Below are positions 46,497-56,404 of a stretch of DNA of 64,000 nt, piece after piece (position 1 is the first letter of the stretch; each line of letters opens with the position of its first letter). The notes beneath the pieces are model-generated. The model ran no database searches. It was not told the DNA's origin and saw only the letters and a program-made list of their open reading frames with translations. The stretch is from Deinococcus ruber (GTDB lineage: Bacteria; Deinococcota; Deinococci; Deinococcales; Deinococcaceae): assembly GCF_014648095.1 (NCBI RefSeq), contig NZ_BMQL01000002.1, positions 186,001 to 250,000 of the forward strand, in the 5' to 3' direction. The position numbers were made by a program, and so were the translations under genes.

Positions 46497-47525
46497 ATGC
46501 AGGAAATGCGCCGCTCTGTTTTCGATATTCCCATTGGCTTTACGCTCAACTCGTTGATGTGGCAAGGCAATGATCTGATCGGCTGGGCCAGTGGTGGCAG
46601 GCGTATAGAATTTACGCGCTCAGTACCGGAGATTGGATTTGCTCTGGGTTATTGTGTGGACTCTGCGATTTGCAGCGAAGACGGACAGTTTACGGTGCTG
46701 TATGAGCGCTTAGGAACCAAGGCTGTCGTGCTGCGGGGTCATCAAGTCTTGAGAGAACTGAACCGCAGTTATTACTGCGCTGATGCATACGAATATCCTA
46801 TTGCTCTTAGTAGACTTAAGAATGGTCGTCATGTCATTGCACATTGTCCAGAGGAGTACAACATCCTGGACTTGGAAGACTTGGAAACGGGTGAATCCCT
46901 GACGCCCCGGATGGGACAGCCAGATGACTATTTTTATTCGCGGCTGCGCTTTTCTCCGTCGGGCGAACGCCTCCTGAGCTGCGGTTGGGTGTGGCATCCC
47001 TGGAATACCCTGACGGTTCATGGGGTGCCAGAAGTGCTTGAGTCTCCTGAGAAATTGAACTCTACTTCCACTTATGGATTGAGTCTGACTAGTGAAGTGC
47101 AATCTGCCGACTTCCTGGATGATGATCGTCTGCTTGTCGCGTTTGATCTCGGTGAAGACGGCGGAGAGGGCCAGTACACCCATTTGGCGGTCATTCATTT
47201 GCCTGATGGTCGCCAGGACTCAACAGTAAATTTGCCGAGAACGACAGGCACGATTTATGTAATTGGCGATCATGTTCTGACTCTATATGAGTATCCACGT
47301 CTCTACAGAATCGCGAGCGGAGAACTGATTGCTCAGTGGCCGGAGTTCTCTACAGGCCGACAGACCAGCAGCATCCTCATTTCTGAAGAAGTACCCGCCC
47401 CCTTCGCGTTTGATCGGCGGGGCCTGCGTTTCGCTGTGGCACAGACAGATACAGTGACAGTCATTGAACTGGGAAACTCGTCGCAGGTGTTGGACAGAGT
47501 ATTGAGCGAAAAGAAGTGCTCCTAA
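46497..47525 (+). CDS. Orphan hypothetical protein, propeller-like, AT-richer
   Basis: A 342-residue cytoplasmic protein made almost entirely of short beta strands with repeated Leu/Val-x-x-Gly/Asp turns (LMWQGNDLIGWASGG, LRFSPSGERLLSCGW, AVIHLPDGRQDSTV, LRFAVAQTDTVTVIEL), suggesting a WD40- or YVTN-like beta-propeller. No signal peptide or catalytic motif. Codon use is less GC-biased than neighbours, hinting at acquisition. The ATG at 46497 is preceded at exactly 6 nt by TAGCCT (46485-46490), so it has its own leaderless promoter. It is convergent with the amidase gene, only 6 nt apart. Confidence 0.7.
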   Translation: MQEMRRSVFDIPIGFTLNSLMWQGNDLIGWASGGRRIEFTRSVPEIGFALGYCVDSAICSEDGQFTVLYERLGTKAVVLRGHQVLRELNRSYYCADAYEYPIALSRLKNGRHVIAHCPEEYNILDLEDLETGESLTPRMGQPDDYFYSRLRFSPSGERLLSCGWVWHPWNTLTVHGVPEVLESPEKLNSTSTYGLSLTSEVQSADFLDDDRLLVAFDLGEDGGEGQYTHLAVIHLPDGRQDSTVNLPRTTGTIYVIGDHVLTLYEYPRLYRIASGELIAQWPEFSTGRQTSSILISEEVPAPFAFDRRGLRFAVAQTDTVTVIELGNSSQVLDRVLSEKKCS

Positions 47526-47531
47526 AGCTCG

Positions 47532-48730
<1,199 letters not shown>

Positions 48731-48734
<4 letters not shown>

Positions 48735-49246
48735 GGCAGGATGGCGGGCTGCTGCAACACGCCCTGCACCAGCGTGAACGGCCCGAAGCTGGGCCGCCCC
48801 AGCAGCCCCAGATCGGCGGTGAAAGTGCCGTCCAGCCGGTAGGACACCTGCTGCCCACGCGCCACTTTCAGGAAGTTGGCGGCGGTGGCAAGCGTGACCG
48901 GAATGCTCAGATCGGCCCGCTGGGTCGCGCTGCCCCGTGCGGGCAGGTCCACATCCGGCAGATTGATCTTTGCCACCTCTGTACCGTCCAGCACGACGTT
49001 GGCAGCGATGTTCGCCATATGAAGCGGAATGGGGTTGGGATTGTTGACCAGCAGTTGCAGCGTCAGGTACGCGGTGGCCGAGGCGCTGAAGGGCGGCAGC
49101 GTCAACCCGGTGAGGCGCACACTCTGCACCTGAAAGGTCGGCACCGCGATGATCGGCTGGCTGGGCATACACGCCGCAAGACTCAGGGCCAGGAGCGGGG
49201 CCAGCAGCACGCGCACAGGCCGCAGACGGGGGAGAGCAGGCAGCAT
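48731..49246 (-). CDS. WHy-domain (LEA type 2) lipoprotein
   Basis: A 171-residue lipoprotein. The signal ends in LSLAAC, then a WHy/LEA-2 fold: [40 protein letters not shown] contains the characteristic NPN motif and is followed by [18 protein letters not shown]. WHy proteins protect other proteins during desiccation, freezing or oxidative stress in Deinococcus, so an envelope-located stress role is inferred. ATG 49246 is chosen because TATGCT (49258-49253) lies exactly 6 nt upstream on the minus strand. It is co-transcribed with the amidase. Confidence 0.85.
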
Positions 49247-49442
49247 GCCGCCAGCATAGAGCAATGATCGGAAGGAGGCATGGGGAGTGGGAAGTGGGAA
49301 GTGGAAGGGAACGGCAGTCGGGCTGATCTCTGGTGTCGCCCCGCGCTGTTTGCTCTCAGCGCTTCCGCACCGAGCAAAGCGAAGCATCGAAAACAAACGG
49401 GAAAGGCTGTCCAGAGCGATATTCCCACTCCCTTCCCTCACG

Positions 49443-49479
49443 GGTGGGAACCCTTCTTCCTGACGGTGGGAACCCTTCT
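49443..49479 (+). repeat. Short tandem repeat in the divergent intergenic region
   Basis: GGTGGGAACCCTTCT occurs at 49443-49457 and 49465-49479, a 22-nt period. A further simple repeat of GTGGGAA units lies near 49288-49305. The region separates the WHy lipoprotein (minus) from the exported beta protein (plus). Confidence 0.7.
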
Positions 49480-49554
49480 CCTTCCTCCTTCCCATAAACA
49501 TCTCTTCAGCGCTTCCTGCTGCCCAACCACAGGCCGCTGGAGTATGGTCAGGCC

Positions 49555-50472
49555 ATGCGTTCACGCTTCCTGCTCGCGTCTCTTCTGGCCCTTTCCTGCA
49601 CCGCCGGGGCCACCAGCCTCGATTTCGGCGCGTCGTATGCCACGCTGGGCGGCGCTCTGCTGCGCGTGGGCGTGACCGATTACGCGCTGGCCGGGTTCAC
49701 GCTGGGGGCGGGCATCAGCAGCCGGGGTGTGGATGCCAGCGTGTCGCGTGCTTTCGTGCTGACGGGTCTGGGTGCGGCGCGGGCGCGGCTGACCGGAGCG
49801 GTGCTGTACGGCGGCGGACTGTCGGGCAATCTCGACCTGAGCGGCACGGTGGGACCAGTCGCCCTGACCTTCGGCGCGTCGGCCTGGAACGTCGCGCCCG
49901 ACAGCTTCGATCCGCTGGCACGCTGGGCACAGACGGCCCCCGACCTGCGCCCGTCTGGAACAGCGTTCAGTCTGGGTGCCCGCTACCGCCTGAGCCGTGA
50001 CGTGGTGCTGAATGCGGGCGGCACGCTGGGCGCACAGAACACCGCCTTCGTGCTGGCCGAGTTCCGCCAGACCGATCTGACCTACCGCGTGGGTCTGCGG
50101 GCCGGAGAAAGCGTGCTGGGCGTGTCGGCAGGTGTGGGATACACCGACCCCGACAGTGGGCTGACGGCGGCGCTGGACGTGCTGGCTGGCCCGTCTACCC
50201 TGGGGCTGAGCGGCAGCGTGGGGCTGGACGGCGTGCTTGGCGACGGCAGCAGCCTGCTTGCCTACGCCGCCTACGAACCCTGGCGCCTGCAGTCTCAGAC
50301 GGTGCGGGTGGGCGTGCAGGCGAGCGTGCAGGCTGGGCCGGGCACCCTGAGCGTGGATGGGCGCGGCGGCTGGTCGAATGCAGCTGGAACTGGAGTCGGG
50401 GTGCGGGTCGGGTACACGCTGCCACTCGACGCGCCTTCAGACGATACGGACACCGCTCCGGCCACCCCCTGA
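49555..50472 (+). CDS. Exported beta-rich protein, unknown family
   Basis: A 305-residue protein with a Sec signal peptide ([18 protein letters not shown]). The mature chain is a series of alternating hydrophobic/polar strands with Gly/Ser turns ([44 protein letters not shown]...), and ends [11 protein letters not shown] with an acidic tail. That pattern is what outer-membrane barrels or surface beta proteins look like; Deinococcus has many without homologues elsewhere. TATGGT (49543-49548) lies exactly 6 nt before the ATG, so it is leaderless. A LolA-like gene follows 63 nt later. Confidence 0.72.
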   Translation: MRSRFLLASLLALSCTAGATSLDFGASYATLGGALLRVGVTDYALAGFTLGAGISSRGVDASVSRAFVLTGLGAARARLTGAVLYGGGLSGNLDLSGTVGPVALTFGASAWNVAPDSFDPLARWAQTAPDLRPSGTAFSLGARYRLSRDVVLNAGGTLGAQNTAFVLAEFRQTDLTYRVGLRAGESVLGVSAGVGYTDPDSGLTAALDVLAGPSTLGLSGSVGLDGVLGDGSSLLAYAAYEPWRLQSQTVRVGVQASVQAGPGTLSVDGRGGWSNAAGTGVGVRVGYTLPLDAPSDDTDTAPATP

Positions 50473-50535
50473 GCGCTTAAGGCCGCATCAGGCCGCCGCC
50501 GCCCTTCTCATGAGAACGGCGACGATACTGGCGGT

Positions 50536-51213
50536 ATGAAGAATGCTGTTCGACTGCCCCTCACTGCGCTGCTTCTCGGCGCGTTCAGTCTGAATGTGGC
50601 CTCTGCCCAGACTGCCGCCGATATTCTAAACAAACTCGACGCCGCCCAGAAAACCGTCAAAGACCTCAGCTTCCGCCTGGCCGGAACAGCCACCCTCGAC
50701 GGCTCGCCCCAGAAGATCGACCTGAAAGTGCAGAGTATTCCCTCTGCGGCGCTGGCTCGGGTGGTCTTCGCCGCCCCCGATTCGCTGGCCGACAATATTC
50801 TGGTGGTCAGCAAGAACGAGGTCAAAAATTACCTGTACCTCACCAATCAGGTCACGGTGACGAGTACCAGCAAGGCCGCCGGAAACGCGGGCATGACCGG
50901 CCTCGATCTGACGCAGGTGAGCAACTTTTCCAGCTTCCTGAAGGCGTATGACGTGAAACTGATCGCCACCAGCGGCGCGGTAGGCAACCACCTGTACACG
51001 CTGGAAGGCACGCCCAAGACCTCGGGTGTAAACGACGGCAAGGCGCGGGTTTTCGTGTCGGAAACGGGCTGGCGGCCCACCCGCCTGCAACTGCTGGACA
51101 GCGCCAGCAAGGTCATGGCCGATCTGAACATCAGTGATTACAAGGTCAATTCTGGCCTGACGGCAGCCCGCCTCACGCAGCTTCCCAAGGATGTCGAAGT
51201 CATTCGGCAGTAA
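50536..51213 (+). CDS. LolA-like outer-membrane lipoprotein carrier
   Basis: Periplasmic protein of 225 residues with signal peptide ([14 protein letters not shown]). The mature sequence begins [53 protein letters not shown], the LolA/LolB-type unclosed beta barrel entry, and ends [19 protein letters not shown]. It likely carries lipoproteins or other lipids across the periplasm. GATACT (50524-50529) sits exactly 6 nt before the ATG, a leaderless promoter. A 15-bp stem terminator shared with the convergent NlpC gene follows. Confidence 0.83.
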   Translation: MKNAVRLPLTALLLGAFSLNVASAQTAADILNKLDAAQKTVKDLSFRLAGTATLDGSPQKIDLKVQSIPSAALARVVFAAPDSLADNILVVSKNEVKNYLYLTNQVTVTSTSKAAGNAGMTGLDLTQVSNFSSFLKAYDVKLIATSGAVGNHLYTLEGTPKTSGVNDGKARVFVSETGWRPTRLQLLDSASKVMADLNISDYKVNSGLTAARLTQLPKDVEVIRQ

Positions 51214-51224
51214 GTGTCGGAATA

Positions 51225-51262
51225 CGAGAAACACCCCGCTCACATGGGCGGGGTGTTTCTCG
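51225..51262. terminator. Strong bidirectional terminator
   Basis: A perfect 15-bp inverted repeat CGAGAAACACCCCGC / GCGGGGTGTTTCTCG with an 8-nt loop between convergent genes. It has T-rich ends on both strands. Confidence 0.88.
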
Positions 51263-51284
51263 TGTCGCTGAAAGCCTGTCGGAT

Positions 51285-51905
51285 TTAGCCGTTCAGCACC
51301 CGGCGAGCGCCGATGTAATGCGCCGACCAGTACGCCGTGGTCATAGATTCGATGATGGTGCGCCCCTGATAGCTATTGGCGTTGGCGAACTGGCCGTTGC
51401 CCAGGTAGATGCCCACGTGCGACACGCCGCCGATGGTGTTGAAGAACACCAGGTCGCCTGCCTGGAGGTTGCCCCGCGAGACGGGCGTGCCGACCCGGAA
51501 CTGCTCGCGGGCGGTGCGCGGCAGGTTCACGCCGAGCTGTGAGAACACGGCGCGGGTGTAGGCGCTGCAATCGATGCCGCGCCCGCCAGTACCACCCAGT
51601 ACATACCGGATGTTCAGGAAACGAGAAGCGGCGGCCCGGATATAGGCACCGCCGCTGCTGCGCTGAGGCGCACTGGCCTGGGCGCTGGGTTTACTGGGGC
51701 TGGTCGCAGTGCCGTACTGCACCTTCTGGCCCACCTGAAGCGTGGTGGTCGACAGATGATTTTGCTGCATCAGCGCGGCAGGTTCCATTCCGGCCATACG
51801 GGCGATGCTCGAAAGGGTGTCGCCCGGCTTCACGGTGTACGTGGAGGCGAAAGCGCTGCTCGCAAGCAGAGTTACGGCCAGGGAAAGAACACGAAAGGCT
51901 TTCAT
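51285..51905 (-). CDS. LysM and NlpC/P60 cell-wall peptidase
   Basis: Exported 206-residue endopeptidase. After the signal ([15 protein letters not shown]) a LysM domain ([29 protein letters not shown]) binds peptidoglycan. A Ser/Pro-rich linker leads to the NlpC/P60 domain, where the nucleophile cysteine is in GIDCSAYT and the histidine in VSHVGIYLG. It should cut stem peptides during growth or division, complementing the FtsEX pathway at 22-26 kb. TAAACT lies 10 nt before the ATG on the minus strand; a short-leader or leaderless mRNA is likely. Confidence 0.93.
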   Translation of the reverse strand: MKAFRVLSLAVTLLASSAFASTYTVKPGDTLSSIARMAGMEPAALMQQNHLSTTTLQVGQKVQYGTATSPSKPSAQASAPQRSSGGAYIRAAASRFLNIRYVLGGTGGRGIDCSAYTRAVFSQLGVNLPRTAREQFRVGTPVSRGNLQAGDLVFFNTIGGVSHVGIYLGNGQFANANSYQGRTIIESMTTAYWSAHYIGARRVLNG

Positions 51906-52375
51906 CGACCCAGGAAGTTTATCAGGTCTTTATTTATGCTGCCTTAATTCAGGGGGGAAGTGGCGGAAAGTATGCAGCTATACGTGCTTTATGCGGCCCC
52001 GATGTTCGTGTATACCCCGATGTATACAGGGTTCTTCTAAGTTTTCTCACTCACTGACTCATTTCTGATTTCATCTCGCGGGGCTGCCCGTTGGCGCGAA
52101 TCGTAAGCTGATGGAAGACAGATTGTGCATGCAGCACTGTCTTTCCGGTTGCAAACGTTTTCTGCCGAAGCCTGTTTCGAAAGTCGCTGTGCAATTCCCG
52201 AGTTTCACCGCGTACTCATGAAGTATTTGGAGACTCATGACTCTGAAATGCTTTTCAGCTTCAGGCCGGGGAGCCTTGGTGGTGCGGTTGGTAGACAGGA
52301 CGACAGACAGGCAGCTCGGGCGGGGCATGATATACGCTAGAACTGTCCAACCACCGGATCTTTCAGGGGAGCAGA
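51906..52375. other. Gene-poor region with palindromic elements
   Basis: About 470 nt without a convincing gene. It contains TGTATAC at 52009-52015 and TGTATACA at 52021-52028, which includes two copies of the self-complementary GTATAC 12 nt apart, and an imperfect hairpin at 52113-52146 (GGAAGACAG with TGTCTTTCC around GTGC/GCAC). Short frames present show no coding bias. Near the right end TATACG around 52331 may be the promoter of the next gene. Confidence 0.45.
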
Positions 52376-52816
52376 ATGAAGGAACTGATGACCACAGAGC
52401 AGTTGTTGCAGGGCCTGAAGCACTATCGTCGGATAGCCCGCCAGGATCTTCTGCGTGCGCCGGAAACGCCCCACCCCGATGCTTTCAGGCTGCATGCCGA
52501 GGCGCGGCGGGCACTGTATGTCAGCCTGGAACAGTACGCCAGCGAATTCGGGCCGCAGGACGCGGTGGACTATGCGCTGGAGCAGTACCGGGCTGTGCCG
52601 TTCACCACTGGCAGCGCCGAGCACGAATACCCCGAAACCAAGGGACGCGAGAACGGTCTGGAAAACTTTTTCCTGATGGTGGGCCTGGATGCCAAGCTTC
52701 GCCGCGAGGCCCGCAACGCCCGTCCCAGGATGAAGGCGGCAGCGCCCGCATCCCCGGAGGGTGTTGCCCCACAGACCGCCCAGGAACCCCTGTCCGGGGA
52801 AGCGGGCAAGGGCTGA
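52376..52816 (+). CDS. Hypothetical protein, helical
   Basis: A 146-residue soluble protein. The first 110 residues look like an all-helical domain ([65 protein letters not shown]) with Trp-free, charged surfaces; the last 40 are a Pro/Ala-rich disordered tail. No recognised motif. AGGGGAG lies 5 nt before the ATG. The uracil-DNA glycosylase gene starts 13 nt downstream, so the two are likely co-transcribed and a role connected with DNA repair or replication is possible but unproven. Confidence 0.7.
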   Translation: MKELMTTEQLLQGLKHYRRIARQDLLRAPETPHPDAFRLHAEARRALYVSLEQYASEFGPQDAVDYALEQYRAVPFTTGSAEHEYPETKGRENGLENFFLMVGLDAKLRREARNARPRMKAAAPASPEGVAPQTAQEPLSGEAGKG

Positions 52817-52829
52817 GCAGAGGCAGACA

Positions 52830-53501
52830 TTGACCGCACGCTCTGACCTTCCGAATACTGCCGCGCTGGAGCAGCTTGCCAGCGAGAACCGGGCCTGTAC
52901 CGCCTGCAAACTCCGGGCCGGTTGCACGCAGGTCGTCGTTTCGGACGGCAACCCGGCGGCGCGGGTGCTGATCGTGGGTGAGGGGCCGGGCGGCGACGAA
53001 GACAGGGTGGGGCGGCCTTTCGTGGGGCGTGGCGGGCAACTGCTCGATAAGATTCTGAGTGCGGTGCAGCTCGGCAGAAACGACGTGTACATCACCAATA
53101 TCGTCAAGTGCCGCCCGCCTGCCAACCGCACACCCGAGAGCGAAGAATCGGAAACCTGCACCGCGCTGTGGCTGGAACCGCAGCTGAGTCTGCTGCGCCC
53201 CGAGATTATCCTGACGCTGGGAAACACGCCCACCCAGTACATGCTGGGCACGCGCCAGGGCATCACCCGGCTGCGCGGCGTGTGGCACCCGTACCGCCAG
53301 CAGAGCGGGCTGTGGCAGGCCCTGCTGATGCCGATGTTTCATCCGGCTTACCTGCTGAGAAACGATACCCGCGTGCAGGGTGGCCCCAAAAGCCTGACCT
53401 GGCGCGACATTCAGGAAGTGCGCCGCGTATTGGACGGAGCCGCGCCGCACGGCTACACCGACCCCGCCCTGCCCACGAAAGAACAGGGCGGCCTGTTTTA
53501 G
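52830..53501 (+). CDS. Uracil-DNA glycosylase, family 4, Fe-S type
   Basis: Removes uracil from DNA in base excision repair; 223 residues from a TTG start with AGAGG 6 nt upstream. The [4Fe-4S] cysteines are [10 protein letters not shown] at the N-terminus (CxxC, with a further Cys), VKC in [13 protein letters not shown] and [10 protein letters not shown]. Motif A is [25 protein letters not shown] and motif B is [10 protein letters not shown] with its conserved histidine. The frame extends upstream to 52761 but lacks similarity. The stop codon lies inside a dispersed repeat shared with csaA. Confidence 0.93.
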   Translation: MTARSDLPNTAALEQLASENRACTACKLRAGCTQVVVSDGNPAARVLIVGEGPGGDEDRVGRPFVGRGGQLLDKILSAVQLGRNDVYITNIVKCRPPANRTPESEESETCTALWLEPQLSLLRPEIILTLGNTPTQYMLGTRQGITRLRGVWHPYRQQSGLWQALLMPMFHPAYLLRNDTRVQGGPKSLTWRDIQEVRRVLDGAAPHGYTDPALPTKEQGGLF

Positions 53502-53570
53502 AGCAGTTCGCGGCGGAGGGACGTAGAGAGTAGGAACGGCATCTTGAACGGCCTTTCTGCCTATTTCTCC
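53493..53570 (+). repeat. Dispersed intergenic repeat, copy 2
   Basis: Begins CTGTTTTAGAGCAG, including the glycosylase stop codon, and continues with AGTAGGAACGGCATCTTGAA and CTGCCTATTTCTCC. The order of blocks matches copy 1 after csaA (32338-32414) with scattered substitutions and one indel. Confidence 0.6.
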
Positions 53571-53676
53571 AACACTTTTCTTTTGTCAACTGCGTGAGCG
53601 TAGGTACTCGCTGTTCCTACAGGCAACACGCCACAGGCCACGAGCCAAAAACCAGCAGAGCGCTATGCTGCGCGGC

Positions 53677-53937
53677 ATGGCAAATCAGGATTTTGTGGGC
53701 CTCGTGAATATGCTGGAAGCAACCGCCGACGCCGCGCTGGGCGAACTGACGGCGGCCTCTGCACTGCTGCGTCAGGGAGGGCTGGCAAGCGACCCGGAGC
53801 GGGCGAGGCAGACGGCTCAGCGCAGTCTGCGCCTGCTGACCATGCTGGCCGAAAAGACCCGTGGCAACCTCGATATGGTCGAGGCCGACCTGCTGACCGG
53901 GGCTATCTCGCACCTGCGTTCTCAGCTGGAAAATTGA
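53677..53937 (+). CDS. DUF1844 family protein
   Basis: A small helical protein of 86 residues. The DUF1844 pattern is visible: FVGLVNMLEATADAALGEL, ERARQTAQRSLRLLTMLAEKTRGNLDMVEADLLTGAISHLRSQL, matching the conserved LxxLxxKTxGNL core. Function unknown. ATG 53677 is chosen over 53665 because TATGCT (53664-53669) lies 7 nt upstream, making the earlier ATG part of the promoter. dtd follows 13 nt later, so the two form a unit. Confidence 0.82.
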   Translation: MANQDFVGLVNMLEATADAALGELTAASALLRQGGLASDPERARQTAQRSLRLLTMLAEKTRGNLDMVEADLLTGAISHLRSQLEN

Positions 53938-53950
53938 TGCGGGAGCACGA

Positions 53951-54415
53951 ATGAAGGCAGTCGTTCAGCGCGTGTCGCGGGCCGAGTGCGTGGTGGAGGG
54001 CCGTGTGACCGGGCAGATCGGTGTGGGTCTGGCGGTGCTGCTGGGCGTGGCTCCAGCCGATACCCCGCAGACCGCGCAGCTGATGGCGTCCAAGCTGGTC
54101 AAGCTGCGGATTTTCTCTGATGCGGCAGGCAAGATGAACCGCTCACTGCTCGATCTGCGGGCGGCTGGCGAGGGCGGCGCGGTGCTGAGCATCAGCCAGT
54201 TCACGCTGTTTGCCGATACCCGCCGGGGCAACCGTCCGGGCTTCAGTGCGGCGGCGGGGCCAGAGCAGGGGCGCTCGCTGTACGCCGCCTTCAACGAGGC
54301 GCTACGCGGGCTGGGCGTACCCGTCGAAGAGGGCATCTTCGGGGCAGACATGCAGATTACGCTTACCAATGACGGCCCAGTGACGCTGGTGCTCGACACT
54401 CTGGAGTGGAGCTGA
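53951..54415 (+). CDS. dtd: D-aminoacyl-tRNA deacylase
   Basis: Proofreading enzyme of 154 residues that hydrolyses D-aminoacyl-tRNA. The start MKAVVQRVSRAECVVEG, the catalytic SQFTLFADTRRGNRPGFSAAA block (containing the SQFTL motif) and the GPVT-type cross-subunit motif in NDGPVTLVLDT are intact. Length is normal. It lies 13 nt after the DUF1844 gene. Confidence 0.96.
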   Translation: MKAVVQRVSRAECVVEGRVTGQIGVGLAVLLGVAPADTPQTAQLMASKLVKLRIFSDAAGKMNRSLLDLRAAGEGGAVLSISQFTLFADTRRGNRPGFSAAAGPEQGRSLYAAFNEALRGLGVPVEEGIFGADMQITLTNDGPVTLVLDTLEWS

Positions 54416-54451
54416 GGAAAAGCAGAGCGCGTGTGTCAACGGTCTGCCCGA

Positions 54452-55036
54452 CTAAACGCCTTTCTGACCCGCCGCCTTTGTCCTGAGTCCGGCATCCAGC
54501 ATCGAAATCAGCCACTGGAAACTCTGTTCGACATCGGCGGGAAGGCCGAAACCCTGCTGTGCCTCCAGCCCCACGAAGCCGGTCAGGGCCGCCCGCAGCG
54601 CACGGGCCGCATGAATGCCCTGCTCGCCCTCCAGCCCGTAGCTTCTGAGCACCGCCAGCACGATACCGAGCAGAGTGCGTGAGGCTGCCTTCAACTCTTC
54701 GTCCTCGCCCTCGAAGCTGCGCTGCATGGCGGCGAACAGCCCAGGCCTCTGCTGGGCGAAGTCGCGCTCTGCCGCCGCGATGGCCTGAAGCCCCTCCAGC
54801 CCGCTGCGCCCGACGGCGGCCTGCTGCATCCGGGCCGACAGCTCCTGAACGGCCCGCAGCCGAAGCCCGCGCTGCACCGCCTCCAGACTAGCGACGTGGT
54901 TGTACAGCGAAGGTGTGCGGACGCCCAGCTGTTCGGCCAGTTCCTTGAGCGTGAACTGGTACAGGCCCACCCGGTCGGCGAGGTCGGCGGCGGCTCCGAT
55001 GATGTGTGCCGGGTTCAGCCCTGGCCGGGTGGTCAT
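54452..55036 (-). CDS. TetR/AcrR family regulator
   Basis: A 194-residue repressor. Helix-turn-helix at residues 10-55: FTLKELAEQLGVRTPSLYNHVASLEAVQRGLR, with the family's LxxLAxxLGV...LYxHV pattern. The C-terminal ligand domain is of the WHG type. It is the last gene of a three-gene operon with 4-nt overlaps (DUF4260, hydrolase, regulator). A dense palindrome array overlaps the operon promoter (56312-56353), making autorepression very likely. The inducer is unknown, plausibly a substrate of the hydrolase. Confidence 0.93.
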   Translation of the reverse strand: MTTRPGLNPAHIIGAAADLADRVGLYQFTLKELAEQLGVRTPSLYNHVASLEAVQRGLRLRAVQELSARMQQAAVGRSGLEGLQAIAAAERDFAQQRPGLFAAMQRSFEGEDEELKAASRTLLGIVLAVLRSYGLEGEQGIHAARALRAALTGFVGLEAQQGFGLPADVEQSFQWLISMLDAGLRTKAAGQKGV

Positions 55037-55893
55037 CGCTGCGCCCGCAGAAAGTCGAGAACAGCGCTGGCGGTGCGCTGCGGCTGCTCGGCCTGGGGAT
55101 AGTGCCCAGTGCCCTCCAGCACGGCGAGTTGCCCGTGCAGCGCCCCCGCGATGAACTGGCCCTCGGCCCTGGGATCGGGAAAATCGGGGTCGAGGCTTCC
55201 CATGAGCACGAGTGTCGGCGCGTTTACCTGGGGCAGTGTGGCTTCTACCGGGGCGCGGGTCGCCCGCAACATCGCCTGAAGCGCGGCGAAGCGGCCCGGC
55301 TCTTGCAGATTGGCCCGCAGCCGTTTCTGGTAAGCCGTCTGGTCGGCAGGTGTCCCCCCCCGGAACAGCGTGGCGAAGTACGTCAGCCAGCCGTTGACCT
55401 TCCACGGCCCCGACAGCGCGGCCCACATCATCAGGCGCTGCGGCAGCGAAACGTGCGGGTCGCGCACAAAGGCTCCGATCAGCACCAGCGCTGCCACCTG
55501 TTCGGGCGTCTGGGCCGCCGCCCACACCGCTGCGCCGCCGCTGTACGAGTTAGCCAGGGCGATGGCGGGGCCAGCGTCCAGATGCTTGATGAAGGCGCTC
55601 AGATCGTCGCCGTTGGCCGTGGGTGAGAAGTCGGGCCACACGGCGCTCGATTCGCCCTGCCCGCGTGGATCGAGCGTGATGACCCGGTAGCCCGCCGAGA
55701 CCAGCAGCGGCGTGAGGAAGCGGTAGGTCTGGCGCAGGTCGCCCAGCCCCGGCAATGCCACGATCAGCGGGCCGCTGCCCTGGTCGTCGTAGGCGAGTTG
55801 GCCGTGTGGAAGCTGGAAGAACTGCGTGCTGCTGGTATCAGAGCGTGCGGGCGTCATGGTCGTTCCCTCGGGGGCGTGCAGAAGGGCGGTCAT
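55033..55893 (-). CDS. Alpha/beta hydrolase
   Basis: Soluble hydrolase of 286 residues. GPLIVALPGLGDLRQTYRFLTPLL supplies the oxyanion strand; the nucleophile elbow reads ANSYSGGAAVW with serine in SYSGG; the acid is likely the Asp of LMGSLDPDFPDP and the histidine is in LEGTGHYPQAEQP. Related to haloalkane dehalogenase/epoxide-hydrolase-like esterases. The ATG at 55893 overlaps the DUF4260 stop, but ATG 55857 has a better GAGGG site and is an equal alternative. It overlaps tetR by 4 nt. Confidence 0.85.
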   Translation of the reverse strand: MTALLHAPEGTTMTPARSDTSSTQFFQLPHGQLAYDDQGSGPLIVALPGLGDLRQTYRFLTPLLVSAGYRVITLDPRGQGESSAVWPDFSPTANGDDLSAFIKHLDAGPAIALANSYSGGAAVWAAAQTPEQVAALVLIGAFVRDPHVSLPQRLMMWAALSGPWKVNGWLTYFATLFRGGTPADQTAYQKRLRANLQEPGRFAALQAMLRATRAPVEATLPQVNAPTLVLMGSLDPDFPDPRAEGQFIAGALHGQLAVLEGTGHYPQAEQPQRTASAVLDFLRAQR

Positions 55894-56288
55894 GCGTTGA
55901 CCGACGCCTCGGCGCGGGCAGGCTGCGTGCGTCCCAGGCGTCCCAGGTGGGTGTCGTGAAAGGAGGTGGGGTGCTTCAGGCCGTAGCCCAGCAGTCGGTC
56001 CCAGCCGATGTGCGCGGTCCAGATCAGGGCGGCAAATTGCAGAGCGGGAATGTTCAGCAGCATTCCCAGCACGCCCAGCAGGGCTGGCAGCAGGTAGGTG
56101 TGGCACAGGTTGTACACCAGTGCGCCGATACGTGGCCCGGCGCGGTAGGCCACAAAGCTCAGATCAGGTGCGAGCACCAGCAGCCAGGGCCAGCCGGGGC
56201 CGCTCAGATGGGTGTAGGCGAAGATGCTCAGGCCCAGCACCAGACCGCCCTCAAGCCGCAGATACGTGGTCACAGGAATGGAGTTCAT
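55890..56288 (-). CDS. DUF4260 family membrane protein
   Basis: A 132-residue membrane protein with four helices. The DUF4260 features are YLRLEGGLVLGLSIFAY at the start and LAPDLSFVAYRAGPRIGALVYNLCHTYLLPALLG and AALIWTAHIGWDRLLGYGLKHPTSFHDTHLG at the end, the last segment being diagnostic. AGGAGG precedes the ATG at the ideal distance. First gene of the TetR operon. Function unknown. Confidence 0.92.
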   Translation of the reverse strand: MNSIPVTTYLRLEGGLVLGLSIFAYTHLSGPGWPWLLVLAPDLSFVAYRAGPRIGALVYNLCHTYLLPALLGVLGMLLNIPALQFAALIWTAHIGWDRLLGYGLKHPTSFHDTHLGRLGRTQPARAEASVNA

Positions 56289-56311
56289 ACGGGTCCTCCT
56301 TCGACTGCTTT

Positions 56312-56353
56312 ACTAACGAAGTTAGTCTAAGACTAATCCTATTAGTCTGTCAA
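56312..56353 (-). promoter_or_regulatory. TetR operator array over the operon promoter
   Basis: Three overlapping perfect palindromes: ACTAAC-GAA-GTTAGT (56312-56326), TTAGTCT-A-AGACTAA (56322-56336) and AGACTAAT-CCT-ATTAGTCT (56330-56348). On the minus strand the array runs into TTGACA (56353-56348) as -35, with TAGACT (56329-56324) as -10 after an 18-nt spacer. Promoter and operators share the same bases, so the regulator encoded at the end of the operon most likely represses it here. Confidence 0.85.
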
Positions 56354-56404
56354 GCGGAAAACAGCCCCGCCGCAGGGGAGGGGCCAGCTGAAGTGCAGGT
56401 GACT

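Noticed and set aside
49288..49479. Short repeats as a possible CRISPR remnant
   Set aside because: Only two copies of 15 bp with a 7-nt gap and simple GTGGGAA runs; no spacer-sized intervals and no cas genes.
52071..52328. 85-codon minus-strand frame in the intergenic region
   Set aside because: No codon bias, no ribosome site or promoter box, mixed composition.
51906..52375. Radiation/desiccation response motif
   Set aside because: I looked for the TTATG...CATAA-type palindrome; the GTATAC elements present do not fit it.
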